64,000 nucleotides of DNA, from the NCBI GenBank assembly GCA_011033025.1, contig WFMF01000011.1, positions 496,001-560,000 of the forward strand. The letters are read 5' to 3'. The stretch comes from Beroe forskalii (lineage: Eukaryota; Ctenophora; Nuda; Beroida; Beroidae). The notes under the pieces were generated by a model. That model did not search any database and had not been told where the DNA came from. It was given only the letters and a program-made list of their open reading frames with translations. Below are positions 22,901 through 49,679 of the stretch, piece after piece (the first letter of the stretch is position 1; each line of letters opens with the position of its first letter). Position numbers and translations under genes: made by a program.

Positions 22901-25900
22901 ATTTTAAATGGAATTGGAACAATGATATTATTACAAGTATAAACTATTCTAGAGTCTATTACAAGTATAGGATATTACAGTGTTCACTCACCATGACGTA
23001 TGGATCCACTTTGCCCACAAGGTCTGTATCGCGGGTGATGTTGTTGATGGAGTGGAGGGTAACTTCCATGATTTGGGTGGTTTCAACCAGGCCCTGTAGG
23101 GAAATATATTGTTAAAATGGGATATTTAATCTGGTATTCTGGTGGCTCTGAAACACAACAAGTGGTGTGATTGTAGATGGCATAATTTTAAGACTATAGA
23201 GTGATATAATTTCTTAACTTGTATATTTTATTGAGACGAACTAAGTGGTACTGGTAATAAAGTTGTCTATAATGTGTCGCTCAAAGTCAAAATTTCATAA
23301 CAACTCAGATCAAAATGCTCGTTTGTGGTGCTCGTTTGAAGTGACAGAAATGTTATATGTCCAAGAAGTGTGTCAAGATATTCTCTGCACATCACAATAT
23401 GTCATGCAGTCACCTTCTCATCAGCCACCTGCTTCTCTGGCTCAGACTCATTAGCTTCCTCGCATTCCTCAGACTTATCACTGGTCTCGCCCCGAAGCCG
23501 GTCAAAGATTCCCATGTTAATGTTCGAATTTCAGAAAACAAAACCTAATATAGAAGTAACTTCAAAAAAAATCTATAGCACGCTATATAAAAATAGATCA
23601 GAATTAAGGTTAATTATAATGCAGAATGCAGAAATTAGATGTGGAAATGGAATGCTTAAGTTAGGACTCAAAACACGTCTTTCTTAGACCCAAATATTTG
23701 GCGTTGTTGAAGTGGGAAAGGAAGTCGGGACAATGTTACATGTTCACATCTTAAAAATAAAACCGCATTAAAATTTCCTCAAACTTAAAAAGAGGTGTAT
23801 GGTTTTTGGTAACATCAGTTGAAGTTTTACCATGAGTAAAACATATCCTAATTTCCTTAAACTTACAGGAAATTATTTCATCAAAAGGAAACAACTAACA
23901 ACTATGAACATTCTAACCCGAACCGTACGTGTACGACGATGGTTGCAATTCGATTGAATCTATCCAGTGAGCTATTGTTCAAAATAAACTGCATTTAACA
24001 AACAATACGAATTTGGGCCCCACAATTGACCAATTAATTATAGCCTTAATGCCTCAGACACCACGGTACCAAGCCTCACATAATTCACAGTTAAGTGAGT
24101 ATAAGTGGTGTGTAATGATAGTGAGCTCGAACAAAGACGAGAGGAAGCGTGTGGAAAGTAATTCGTTGCTCAGTGCGGACTACAGTCAATATAGTGTTGT
24201 GGGTGACTACAGTCAATATAGTGTTGTGGGTGCAGGGGCAGCAGGTGTTGTGTAACGAAGTACAATTTGACACACTCATGACACTCGAACAGTGGTGCAT
24301 GTTACCGATATCATAGTGCAGTTGCTAATATCAGCTTATAGTTTACAGGTCTTAGTAGAAAATAGTGAAATGACAAATGAACTTAGTGATGATTTTTGGG
24401 ACTATTGTCTATTTAGCTATTATTATTTGTACAAAAAATCGAATTTCATAAAGGTCAATTATCAATGATAAGATGGCAAATGGTTTCAATAGTCAATACT
24501 CAGTAAAATGTCAGATCATGTCACTAATCAGTAAGATGTAAGATCATGTCACTACTCAGTAAGATATCAGATCATGTCAATACTGAGTTAGATGTCAGAT
24601 CATGTCCCTACTCAGTAAGATGTCAGCTCATGTCACTGCTCAGTGAGATGTCAGATAATGTCACTTCTCAATAAGATGTCAGATCATGTCACTTCTCAGT
24701 GAGATGTCATCATTTCACTACTCAGTTAGATATCTGATCATGTCACTACTCAGTAAGATATTAGATCATGTCAATACTGAGTTAGATGTCAGATCATGTC
24801 AATACTAAGTAAGATATCAGATCATGTCACTACTCAGTAAGATGTCAGATCATGTCACTACTCTGACTCAGTAATATGTCAGATCATGTCACTACTCAGT
24901 AAGATGTCAGATCATGTCACTACTCTGACTCAGTAAAATGTCAGATCATGTCACTAATCAGTAAGATGTAAGATCATGTCACTACTCAGTAAGATATTAG
25001 ATCATGTCAATACTGAGTTTGATGTCAGATCATGTCACTAATCAGTAAGATGTAAGATATCATGTCACTACTCAGTAAAATGTCAGATAATGTCTCTACT
25101 CAGTAAGATGTAAGATCATGTCTCTACTCAGTAAAATGTCAGATCATGTCACTACTCAGTAAGATATTAGATCATGTCAATACTGAGTTAGATGTCAGAT
25201 CATCTCAATACTCAGTAAGATATCAGATCATGTCACTACTCAGTAAGATGTCAGACCATGTCACTACTCAGTAAAATGTCAGATCATGTCACTACTCAGT
25301 AAGATGTAAGACCATGTCTCTACTCAAAAATATGTCCGATTGTGTCTCTACTCAGTAAGATGTCAGATCATGTCAATACTCAGTAAGATGTCAGATCATG
25401 TCACTACTCAGTAAGATGTCAGATCATGTCACTACTCAGTAAAATGTCAGATCATGTCACTACTCAGTAAAATGTCAAATCATGTCACTACTCAGTAAGA
25501 TGTAAGATCATGTCTCTACTCAAAAATATGTCCGATTGTGTCTCTACTCAGTAAGATGTCAGATCATGTCAATACTCAGTAAGATATCAGATCATGTCAC
25601 TACTCAGTAAGATGTCAGATCATGTCACTACTCAGTAAAATGTCAGATCATGTCACTACTCAGTAAAATGTCAGATCATGTCACTACTCAGTAAGATGTA
25701 AGATCATGTCTCTACTCAAAAATATGTCCGATTGTGTCTCTACTCAGTAAAATGTCAGATCGTGTCTCTACTCAGTAAGATGTCAGATCATGTCACTACA
25801 CAGTAAGATGTCAGATCATGTCATTTGCCAATTATCAGTGATTTGTCAGAAATTTACCAATAATATGTGAATATATGGACTCACCTCTTCGTTGCCACTG

Positions 25901-25908
25901 TCAGACAT
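19847..25908 (-). CDS. Small single-C2-domain protein with alternative first exons
   Basis: Exons read on the minus strand: first exon A 25885-25908 (MSDSGNEE) or first exon B 23414-23515 (MGIFDRL..., acidic), then 22992-23093, 20796-20914, about 20438-20553 and 19847-19972 (TAA). Both first exons end in phase 0 and fit the next exon. The product is about 160-190 residues. The C2 beta-sandwich is visible as IMEVTLHSINNIT, the D-x-D-x-VGKVDPYV turn, IGKTTPVEDAT, FNFDLMDQDTITKDDAIG and the closing GKDVGSITFSIVF strand. Aspartates in the D-T-D, VDPY and DQDTITKDD loops could bind calcium, so a calcium- or phospholipid-dependent peripheral membrane role is inferred. No transmembrane or catalytic segment is seen. 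One apparent frameshift occurs in the fourth coding exon. Confidence 0.72.
20438..20553 (-). CDS. C2-domain gene exon with apparent 1-bp frameshift
   Basis: Acceptor TGTCTCGCAG|GG matches the phase-2 donor upstream and starts KDFNDFTADIY. The strand FNFDLMDQD that must follow lies in another frame, implying one extra base near CCTATTCTAAC (about 20510-20520). The 3' end, DAIGS|GTAAGT, is in phase 0. An alternative acceptor (CTGCAG|ATATAT) avoids the shift inside the exon but mismatches the previous phase. Confidence 0.55.
20796..20914 (-). CDS. C2-domain gene exon
   Basis: Acceptor CTCGCAG|ATT and donor ATCAA|GTGAGT. It is 39 codons plus two bases: IYANAQLIGKTTPVEDATSA and on to QQFIIKAKEG. 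This is the C2 middle strand pair, corresponding to the usual TKT...N-P-x-W-N-E-F region with the Trp replaced. Confidence 0.72.
21460..22335. repeat. Degenerate ~50-60-bp tandem repeats
   Basis: Many diverged repeats of CAGTTCACTCTGACACCAGT and CCGGATTCCAACAACAGTTC fill most of the intron between the second and third coding exons of the C2-domain gene. Confidence 0.8.
22992..23093 (-). CDS. C2-domain gene exon (first C2 strands)
   Basis: Acceptor TCCCTACAG|GGC and donor GTCATG|GTGAGT. Thirty-four codons in phase 0 contain IMEVTLHSINNITRDTDLVG and KVDPYVM, the typical first two C2 strands and first aspartate loop. Confidence 0.78.
23414..23515 (-). CDS. C2-domain gene, alternative first exon B
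   Basis: The ATG at 23513-23515 opens 34 codons, MGIFDRLRGETSDKSEECEE and then more acidic residues to ADEK, with donor GAGAAG|GTGACT in phase 0. In-frame TGA just upstream makes this ATG a true start, not an internal exon. An acceptor-like TATATTAG lies 29 nt upstream of the ATG, so a 5' UTR exon could splice here. Confidence 0.6.
24178..24234. repeat. Direct repeat, two 26-27-bp copies
   Basis: GACTACAGTCAATATAGTGT plus TGTGGGT occurs twice in tandem. Non-coding, inside the intron that follows first exon A. Confidence 0.85.
24490..25825. repeat. 28-bp satellite, about 47 copies with 196-bp higher-order units
   Basis: Tandem units of CAGATCATGTCACTACTCAG + TAAGATGT with point variants. The variant TACTCAAAAATATGTCCGAT recurs at 25321, 25517 and 25713, exactly 196 bp (seven units) apart, showing that blocks of seven were duplicated. 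The array fills the intron between the two alternative first exons of the C2-domain gene and stops about 50 bp from first exon A's donor. Confidence 0.95.
25885..25908 (-). CDS. C2-domain gene, alternative first exon A
   Basis: The ATG at 25906-25908 encodes MSDSGNEE followed by donor GAAGAG|GTGAGT in phase 0, compatible with the exon at 22992-23093. It is only eight codons, so confidence rests on the strong donor, phase match and acidic composition. Confidence 0.5.
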
Positions 25909-25929
25909 TGTGTTGCAATTCTACTGGGG

Positions 25930-28300
25930 GTATATGTTAGGTGAATCATACAAGAAATAGGTAAATCAGATAATATACAGGAATTTACCAAATTCGCATT
26001 GTAATTCAAATCAATTTTTGCTCATCTTATGATAACGAAGTGCGATCGAAGGTTATATTTTTGTGGAAGTCTTATAAGAAATTTCAAATTTCAACTTGGC
26101 AAAGGGTTGGTATATGAGCAGTCGGCACAATATCCTGCTCATTCTAAACAACTAAACACAAAATGATGATAATAAGAATGACTGCTGCTATGCCGGATAA
26201 CGCGATATCTGCAAGATAACCATACCACCTGACTTGCACACGTGACTTATACCACGTGACCTCTTTCACTTTGCCATTATTCATGTTAATTATTGAATGG
26301 AAAATCAGTAACAGCTATGGCATGCGAATTGATAAGAACATTGATAATCTTTGTGTGTAAGTGTGTAACAAACGGTTTTTTGCATTTCGATACGTTGCAG
26401 GTTGCTACACACAGTTACGATGTAATGTTATCACATACAGACATACACCAACATGCGTTCATCTCATTTTCATAAATCCGGCAATAAATGAGGATGATCT
26501 AGGCTGTAAATTCATTTCTTATCAGTATCATTATCAAACTCTATGATAAATATCATGAAATGTTATGAATCAAAATACTGAATTATGAATTGTTATCAAT
26601 ATCAATGCCTGAGTTGTTATAAGGTATGCGTATCCCATATATGAAAGGGTTGCGCTCATTATCTGCTGCAGAGCATATTTGCAAATAGAGATCTTTCACA
26701 ATTCACATATTACGGAATCAGCTAGGAGGAAGGAATGGGGTTTCAAATGATTACGTTTGATTACGGGGAGGGGAGAAGGGGTTTTGGTGTTTGATTAAGT
26801 ACTCAAAACATCAAATTTTCCACAAAATTTTCAAAAATATTGGCACTTATAAATCTTCTTCGTTCAGGGTAAATTTTCAATCAAATTGACTCGAAAACCT
26901 GAATTTTTTGCAGAATTTCCTTCAGTTTTATCCTTAGTTGTAGTGAACTGAACGTACGGAACGTCCACTAAAGTTTTTTGTGAACGCGTTCAGAACGTTT
27001 TTCTTTAAAAAAAACGAAGTTCCGAGAGCCACATTCGAATTCGAAACACGTGACGCACACGCCTTGAAATATAAAATGCCGCCAAATGTGCGAAAAAAAT
27101 TCATTCTAAGTGGTTCTAGTGCACTCTCCGGAAATCCGTCACAGGGGAAAAGCAGTTTTCAGCCTTATTTTTGGTCCTTGTGGCCAATTATAGATTATAA
27201 CTATAAGACGAAAAAGTCCATTTTTAGCCCGATATGGGGGTCTGAAAAGGCTGTAAATCGTAAAAATGGCCGAAATTCAAAATTTTGAAAGCAGCATTTT
27301 CTTAGTTGGATCAAACTGTACTGACCTGCAAACTAGTAAGTTTATTAGGACGACCCCCCTCCCCCGCCCCAGACACCGATCAAAATTCAGATTGGAACGT
27401 GCGTTCACACTTCACTACGACCAAATTCAGCGTTTACTACAACTATTCTTCCCAAATTTCGGCAAAACGTTCAATTAAAATAAAATACATTTAAACTGTC
27501 CGTTTAATACAGTGACGACACTAACAGATTTCAACAGGGGGCTGTAAAGTGTATGTAATGCCATGATAACGTAATGTCCCTTTTCTTCGGAGACATTTTC
27601 GAACTTTATTATAATTATGAATTGGTTTGCAATCAATGTTTTCCTGAATGATGGGCAAAGGAAGTTTGAAGCTCATACTTCCAAAAAATGTGGCCACAAT
27701 GGCCATCTTTAGGCCACTTTGGCGCGCACGCTTCGCATGGATGATGGACAATGACATAACTTCTTCATTGCTCTAGTTAACATATGATAATGACGTCATT
27801 TTGAACTGTCATGGTGTGTGAAATAATGGGGATTTCTCCGAAAAATCCCCAAATTACAACCTTCATATTTACACCTAAGGTATGACGAATTACTCCCACA
27901 TTATGACGAATTACCTCCACTTTCATTCTCCTTCCAAACCACGTCCATTCCCAACCCTCTGTCCCTCTCATTTGCTTTTTCATTTTGTAAAAACTAAAAC
28001 AAAAAAAGGGCGATAGGAGAGGGAAATGAATACGCCTGACGCGCAGTTCATATCCACGTGCAACCATAGCAACGCGCGCGACTCTATACATACTGCACAT
28101 AGGCGCCCTAAAAATAAAATGTGTCCACAAATTCAAGACGTTAGAAATTATTACCAGACGTTGCCGGCCCCCTTCGCGCGCGCCCAGACTTAAATATGGG
28201 CCAGAAACGTCTGGCAAACAGAAACAGATGCAGAAAATGGCCTAAGGCCTTCCTTAAGGCTAAGCTGCGTAGGTGTGCCACACAGGAACATGCGTGTTCA
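25930..28300. other. Intergenic stretch upstream of the C2-domain gene
   Basis: No convincing exon on either strand. 26740-26790 is G-rich. 27000-27700 has several short open frames without domain character. The region 27900-28100 has CpG-rich patches like those in the following repeat array. The C2-gene promoter should lie at its left edge on the minus strand. Confidence 0.4.
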
Positions 28301-28326
28301 GCAAGGAAAATGGGATTTTATTATAG

Positions 28327-30669
28327 ACTAGCAGGCCCGTTGTTCCTGCAAATACACAGCTCACTCAGAGCTCGCAAATTTCAACCAATGCAATTCAAAT
28401 CAACTAAAATTTTTTACCGCATCAAAAAACTCCGATCCGTTCAAAAGTTATCAGAGATCGCAACGTACTAACGTAATCAAAATTAAACACCATTAACAGA
28501 AATGAGCGCGCACGCGCAATTCTCCGTGCACGTGTCACCATGGTTACCCGCACAAATCGTAATGCGCGCGCGTTCCGAAGATGTTTCCGCCGTTACGACA
28601 AACAACAGAGGTTGCGAAATTATATAAGAGACTAGCAGGCCCGTTAGGCCTGCTAATACACAGCTCACTCGGCGCTGCTACGCAGCACCTCGTTCGCAAA
28701 ATTCCAATCAACTGAATACTTTTTAGTTTTTATTGCATCAAAAAATTCCAATCAGTTCAAAAGTTATTACGGATCAACGTATTCAAAACAGCATTAAACA
28801 GAAATGAACGCGCGCGCAATATGTGACCATAGCAACGCGCGCGCATATATCCATACTGCACGTGCACGCTTCAAAATGTGTCTACAAAAGGACAAAAGAC
28901 GTTACGACGTACATCTTATATATAATTTGGAGATGGCACGTGAATTTTGTCTGTTTGTGCGGGCGCACAGTTTAAATTTGAGCTTGCCAAGAAAATATCA
29001 AGGAAAACGAAGGCTAAGATGCGCATAATGGTACCGTTGCTATGGAAACCAATTTTTGCACGTGCAGATTATGATCAGTTCTATGCGAGTGCTTTCAATT
29101 ACGCTACTACTGTTAAATACTGTGCTGTAGTTTTTGAAAATTTTTGACGTTTTCTTTGCTTCAAATTCTAGATCTCAAGATGGAGAATGGGCATAACTTG
29201 AATAACGGAGGATAATGCAGATGCATTGATTTAACAAAGCTTAGGCAGAGATTGGTCTATTATAATTGAAGCTGAGTCGGTGATAACTGTAGTTATGAAA
29301 TTGACGCTTAAGGGCATTTCAAGGTTTTCAAAAGGTTTTAATCGAGTCGAACATAGGTGTAAAGCAGATCACGGGGACCGGTCCTCGCCTGGATCAATGG
29401 AAAAAACAAAATTGTCCAATGTCAGTAGGAGAAAAAATGTCAGAATCAAAATCATCTTGCAATAAAAACGGACGAAAACTCAGATGATTTAGCACGACTA
29501 AGATTAACCAAAGGACTACTTTTCATCCTGCTCCTTCATAAAATTGCTCATAACTTTTGTTCTAAATTTGATTGAAATTTTTTGCTGCGGTAAATTGGTA
29601 AAAAATATCCAAACACTTTGAATGGAAGCGTTGAAAATTTCTCAAAAGAGGTGCTGTGTAGCAGCGCCGAGTGAGATGCGTTTTTGCAGCCCCACTGCCC
29701 CAACGGGCCTGCTAGTAATTATAATATTACAGAGGTTGCGAAATTATATTAGAGACTAGCAGGCCCGTTGGGCCTGCAAATACACAGCTCACTCGGCGCT
29801 GCTACGCAGCACCTCGTTCGCAAATTCCAAATCCCACAATACGAATTGATTAAATACTTTTACCGCATCAAAAAATTCCAATCCGTTCAAAAGTTACGGA
29901 TCAACGCACTCAAACAGCATTTAACAGAAATGAACGCGCGCGCAAATCACATTACACGTGTAACCATAGCAACGCGCGCGCCTATAGCTATACTGCACGT
30001 GGGCGCCCTAAAATGTGTCTACAAAAGGACAAAAAACGTGACGTACGGAGAACATACACGATTTGCGACTTTATATATAAGACTAGCAGGCCCGTTAGGC
30101 CATCTAATACACAGCTCACCCAGAGCTCGCAAATTTCAACCAATGCGATTCAAATCAACTAAAAAAATTTTTACCGCATCAAAAAACTCCGATCCGTTCA
30201 AAAGTTATTACTTGTTAGAGATCGCAACGTAATCAAAACACCGTTAACAGAAATGAGCGCGCGCGCAATTCTCCGTGCACGTGTCACCATGGTAACCCGC
30301 ACAAATCGTAAAGCGCGCGCGTTCCGAAGATGTTTCCGCCGTTACGACAAACAAAAAACAGAGGTTGCGAAATTATATGAGAGACTAGCAGGCCCGTTGT
30401 GCCTGCAAATAAACAGCTCGCAATTTTCAACCTATACAATTGAAATCAACTAAAAAATTTTACCTCATCAAAAAACTCCGATCCGCTTAAAAGTTATTAG
30501 AGATCGCGCAACGTAATCAAAACACCATTAACAGAAATGAGCGCGCGCGCAATTCTCCGTGCACGTGTCACCATGGTAACCCGCACAAATCGTAATGCGC
30601 GCGCGTTCCGAAGATGTTTCCGCCGTTACGACAAACAAAAAACAGAGGTTGCGAAATTATATAAGAGAT
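28327..30669. mobile_element. Array of hairpin-ended, Helitron-like repeat units
   Basis: Units of about 300 bp begin ACTAGCAGGCCCGTTGGGCC (a short hairpin, GCAGGCCC...GGGCCTGC) at 28327, 28631, 29755, 30082 and 30384, and end with CAGAGGTTGCGAAATTATAT. Shared internal motifs are CTCACTCGGCGCTGCTACGC and GCGCGCGC-rich CACGTGTCACCATGGT. Between the second and third, 28930-29716 is a ~790-bp relative in the opposite orientation. In reverse orientation each unit ends in the hairpin plus CTAGT, as expected for a Helitron 3' end. No Rep/helicase coding is seen, so these are non-autonomous. Confidence 0.65.
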
Positions 30670-30699
30670 ACCCTAGATAATTATCTCTCATAATTATTT

Positions 30700-31680
30700 A
30701 AATATTATCAAATTCCATTCTCCTTGCATTTTGATTTGCTAAAACACGTATATAGCTCACGTATATAGGAATCCATTCTATGCATCTGCAACTTGAAACG
30801 TCTTTTGTGATTGTCCATTTTATTTTTAGGGCGCCCACGTGCAGTGTGGTTACAGTCGCGCGCGTTGCCATGGAGTATGGTTGCACGTGCAGATGAATTG
30901 CGCATATCATCACGCGTGTTTATTTAATGCTGTTTTGGCTCTCGTTGATATGGGAGACTGACCCATACTATTACCTGCAATCGCTTTGTCAACATTTGCG
31001 GTTGCCAAACACTAGCCACTAAGGGAAATTGAAAATAATTTATTTGAGAGCTTAACAAATGAAAACATTTTTTCGAAGAACTGAAGCTAAAATTTCAAAC
31101 TAACAGTATTATGACATTTGGAAATGGGAATAATGGATCAACAACCCAATATTTATGAATTTCACCATTATAGTGCTTTAAGTTTAACAATAACTGCTAG
31201 TGCTATTCGAAAAACTATAAGTGTAATATCAAATATTGTTAAAAATTGTGGCATTCACCCATTTAATAGTATGCAGATAAAGCCGCGCAAATTTAGATAC
31301 TTACAGTTACTATTAAAAAACAATTTCTAAACAATTGTGTGCGCTGCTCCACAAAACCGTAAATGTACTGTAAAAATTTGTCAGACGTTGTCTCAGTCTT
31401 ACCCGGGGTCAGTGACCCCTGTCGGTCGCCTACGGCGGGCGCTCGCCGCCTGCGCTGATTTCAGTTTCACTAGTTAAATAATCATAATATGGTCATTGGT
31501 CCGGCAACTTCTGACAAATGTAACACTATTACTGTAACTGTAAGTTAGGGCTATTTTACATGTCATTGTAACAAATACAACTACTGTAATTAAGTAAACT
31601 TGATTACGAACGAATAATCTATGAACGAATAATTGTTACACTTACTGTTAGTATCTAGATTTGCGCGGCTTTATTGACCC
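30700..31680. other. Non-coding stretch
   Basis: It holds a diverged fragment related to the preceding array (30830-30910, GCGCCCACGTGCAGTGTGG) and a GC-rich foldable patch at 31418-31460. No gene seen. Confidence 0.4.
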
Positions 31681-31695
31681 CTTTCGTGTGAATCG

Positions 31696-33038
31696 CCCGG
31701 TTGGAATATCCTGCAATCCTGGCAATCCTAACTGGGTAACATTATTTGATAAAGCAACCATAAAATTTCAGAATTTAACAACTTGAAATTAGTTGCGAAA
31801 TAATTATTTACAGTTAATGCTGAGTAAAACGTGGAATAATTATTGTTCGCTACTTGTTGTATCACTATCAGTATGCAATGCAAAAAATCCCCATTTCATT
31901 CTTTGCCCCAGTCAGAATTTAGAAACACTACCTTAGTACACCTAAGAACGGCATCACGTAATTGGCGCGCACTTTAAGATCGGCGCACTTTATTAGTGCG
32001 GTTTTTATGACTTGAGATCGAAAACGATAATCGATATGGAATTGGGAACCGAAATATGTATAAAAACGAATTCGAAAAACGCAAAATTCACGAAATTGTT
32101 CACTTAATTTCATGTGCACTTAATTACTGTACACTTAATTAGTGCGGTTTTTCCCAAACCGCACTAATTAAGTGACGCCGTTCTTAAGTGTACTAAGGTA
32201 CGTTGGTATCATTCATAATATGATATCATACCTTGCCACCTTAATAGTTACTACAGCTGAAGGGATATGCGTAGTCTATCTCCTTCCCTCATATTATCCA
32301 GCATATATCCTGTATTTGATGCTAGCGCAACCAGAGCAACCTACCTTGTAACTATTTTCGGAGGATTGTAAGCTCCGCTTACAATCCTGGAGGCTCTCTC
32401 GCAATCCTGGTTGCAATCCTGGTTGCAGCTGATTAGATTATTGTGAGGGTGAGCTGTAGTAAAACACTGCTGCTGAGAACAGCAACTTGTAAGCTCTCTA
32501 AAGCGGTGGTTCCACTTCCAGCCGGCATGATCCCAGTCTGTTCAATTTAGTTTCAAAGAGTGGGCCACTTCCAGCGAGAAAAAAATTGATTAAAATGATT
32601 ACAGCCTCTCGTACCAATATCAGCTACCTGCACTAGAGCACTTTGACTTAATCATAAAGTTGACATCCTTAATCTCCTTGTATGTATCAATTTTGTATGT
32701 TAACATAAATTATTAATAGGTAATGACTCGACTAATTTTACAATTTCATTGAATTTCTGGCCGTACATGATTGACAAACTTCAGACTTTTTTAAAAGAAA
32801 TACAGAGTTCAAATTTCGAATATTTTCACGCTCAGATGAAGGAAAAGGCTCAAAAAATATACAATTTTAGCAAAATTTTTCCACAGGGGCTCTGCCCCTG
32901 GACCCCGCTGGGGCTGCGCCCCGGACTACCGTAGCTCGCTCGGCGCCGCTTTGCGGCACCTCGCTCGCAACCAGCAGCTACAATGCTCGCTTCGCTCGCA
33001 CAGGATTGGCAACCAACCCGACCTTTATTCCAACCGGG
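31696..33038. mobile_element. hAT-like non-autonomous DNA transposon, copy A
   Basis: A 1,343-bp element bounded by perfect 13-bp terminal inverted repeats CCCGGTTGGAATA / TATTCCAACCGGG and flanked by identical 8-bp target duplications GTGAATCG (31688-31695 and 33039-33046). It is nearly identical to copy B at 36801-38141. No transposase ORF is present. The 8-bp duplication suits hAT (also P or Merlin) superfamilies; the terminal bases are not the classic hAT CAGGG, so the class is provisional. Confidence 0.92.
31929..32203. repeat. Foldback segment nested in transposon copy A
   Basis: TACCTTAGTACACCTAAGAA at about 31929 pairs with the complement at about 32175-32203 (TTCTTAAGTGTACTAAGGTA). 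An inner AATTAGTGCGG...CCGCACTAATT palindrome is also present. The same segment lies in copy B, so it was acquired before the element spread. Confidence 0.8.
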
Positions 33039-33069
33039 GTGAATCGTACACGTATGGGTAACAATTGCC

Positions 33070-33389
33070 CTATCGGACATATTTATCACGGACTTCAGTT
33101 TCACAGACTCAAAATTTCACTGTCATTAATAATATTCCCGCTCGATTCCGTTGTCCGACGTGTCAGGGGGTCAGGTAACGCCTGACAACGATTCTGCCAC
33201 TTCAAATTTCAACATATATCCGAAAATTATCTGCTCGATTTATCCCATTTTCTTTCAGAAATTTTTCGCCTCTGCCATAGAAATTTTGAGCGAAAATTTC
33301 ACGGACCTGAAAGTCACGGACATTTTCACATTTCAGGTCCGTGAAATTTCCGCGTGACTTTAATGTCCGTGATAGTTATGTCCGATAAG
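33070..33389. mobile_element. MITE with TTATCGGACAT terminal inverted repeats, copy 2
   Basis: The left end CCTATCGGACATATTTATCA and the right end (reverse complement CTTATCGGACATAACTATCA) match 22 of 25 bp. Inside, an exact 18-bp inverted repeat (AATTTCACGGACCTGAAA, 33295-33312 and 33331-33348) would form a hairpin. The family is shared with 13676-13983. Confidence 0.75.
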
Positions 33390-33890
33390 TAGTAAATTGG
33401 GCTTTACATCTAGATAGGACAAAGTTTATAGGTAACTGTTGGACTAAGTTATATGAAAAGTGTAAATTCAAGAATGGAAGGATTTAGGAATAGCTTATAC
33501 TTATAGCTATAATATCATAACTATCATAGCAAGAGTTTTATTTCATTTTATCTTTAAATTTAACTGAAACATGTACTCGTATATTTATAAAAACGTGCAT
33601 ATTCTATCGATTTATAATGATAATCCCATGCAATTAAAAGTTTCGTTCAAGTCTATTTACAGTTGCAATATATATTAAATAAAACACGATACATATATCT
33701 ACAGTATTAAAGTTAAACTCCACAACAAAATATGGAATGTGTCCAGTATATCAACGCAAAACGTTCACCACTCGGCCTGATATATCCATCGCTCAAAGAG
33801 CTCCGAAGTCTAAAAAACCACTCGATTGGCTGGTTAAATATTTCAACGAGTTGCACCCATGAGTGGCCAGTTATTTAATCATCACACAGT

Positions 33891-33896
33891 TTTATT
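33891..33896 (-). terminator. Polyadenylation signal for the kinase gene
   Basis: TTTATT on the plus strand is AATAAA on the minus strand, 115 bp beyond the kinase stop codon. Confidence 0.55.
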
Positions 33897-34010
33897 GCTC
33901 ACCACACTCTTTTCTCCAATCACGCAATCCAATTTCCAATCACGTGATATCTCTAGTTTTCATAATGTACGTCATTATAATAATATGAGATGAACTATGA
34001 GGTACGTGGG

Positions 34011-49556
<15,546 letters not shown>

Positions 49557-49679
49557 CAGCCTTGCTCCTTCTAACAACCATAGACTGGGACTAGCTACAA
49601 GGTGAAATTTCATAAGTTATTATAATTATTGTTATTATTAGTATATGTGCTGTAAAAATTGATATTATTATTATTATTA

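Noticed and set aside
24490-25825. Centromeric satellite
   Set aside because: A 28-bp array of only 1.3 kb inside a gene's intron is better described as a minisatellite.
27777-28217. 146-codon minus frame
   Set aside because: Overlaps CpG-rich repetitive sequence, no known motif and no splice context.
29768-30232. 154-codon plus frame in the hairpin-ended repeat array
   Set aside because: Crosses repeat-unit boundaries and repeats the same unit translation; non-coding mobile DNA.
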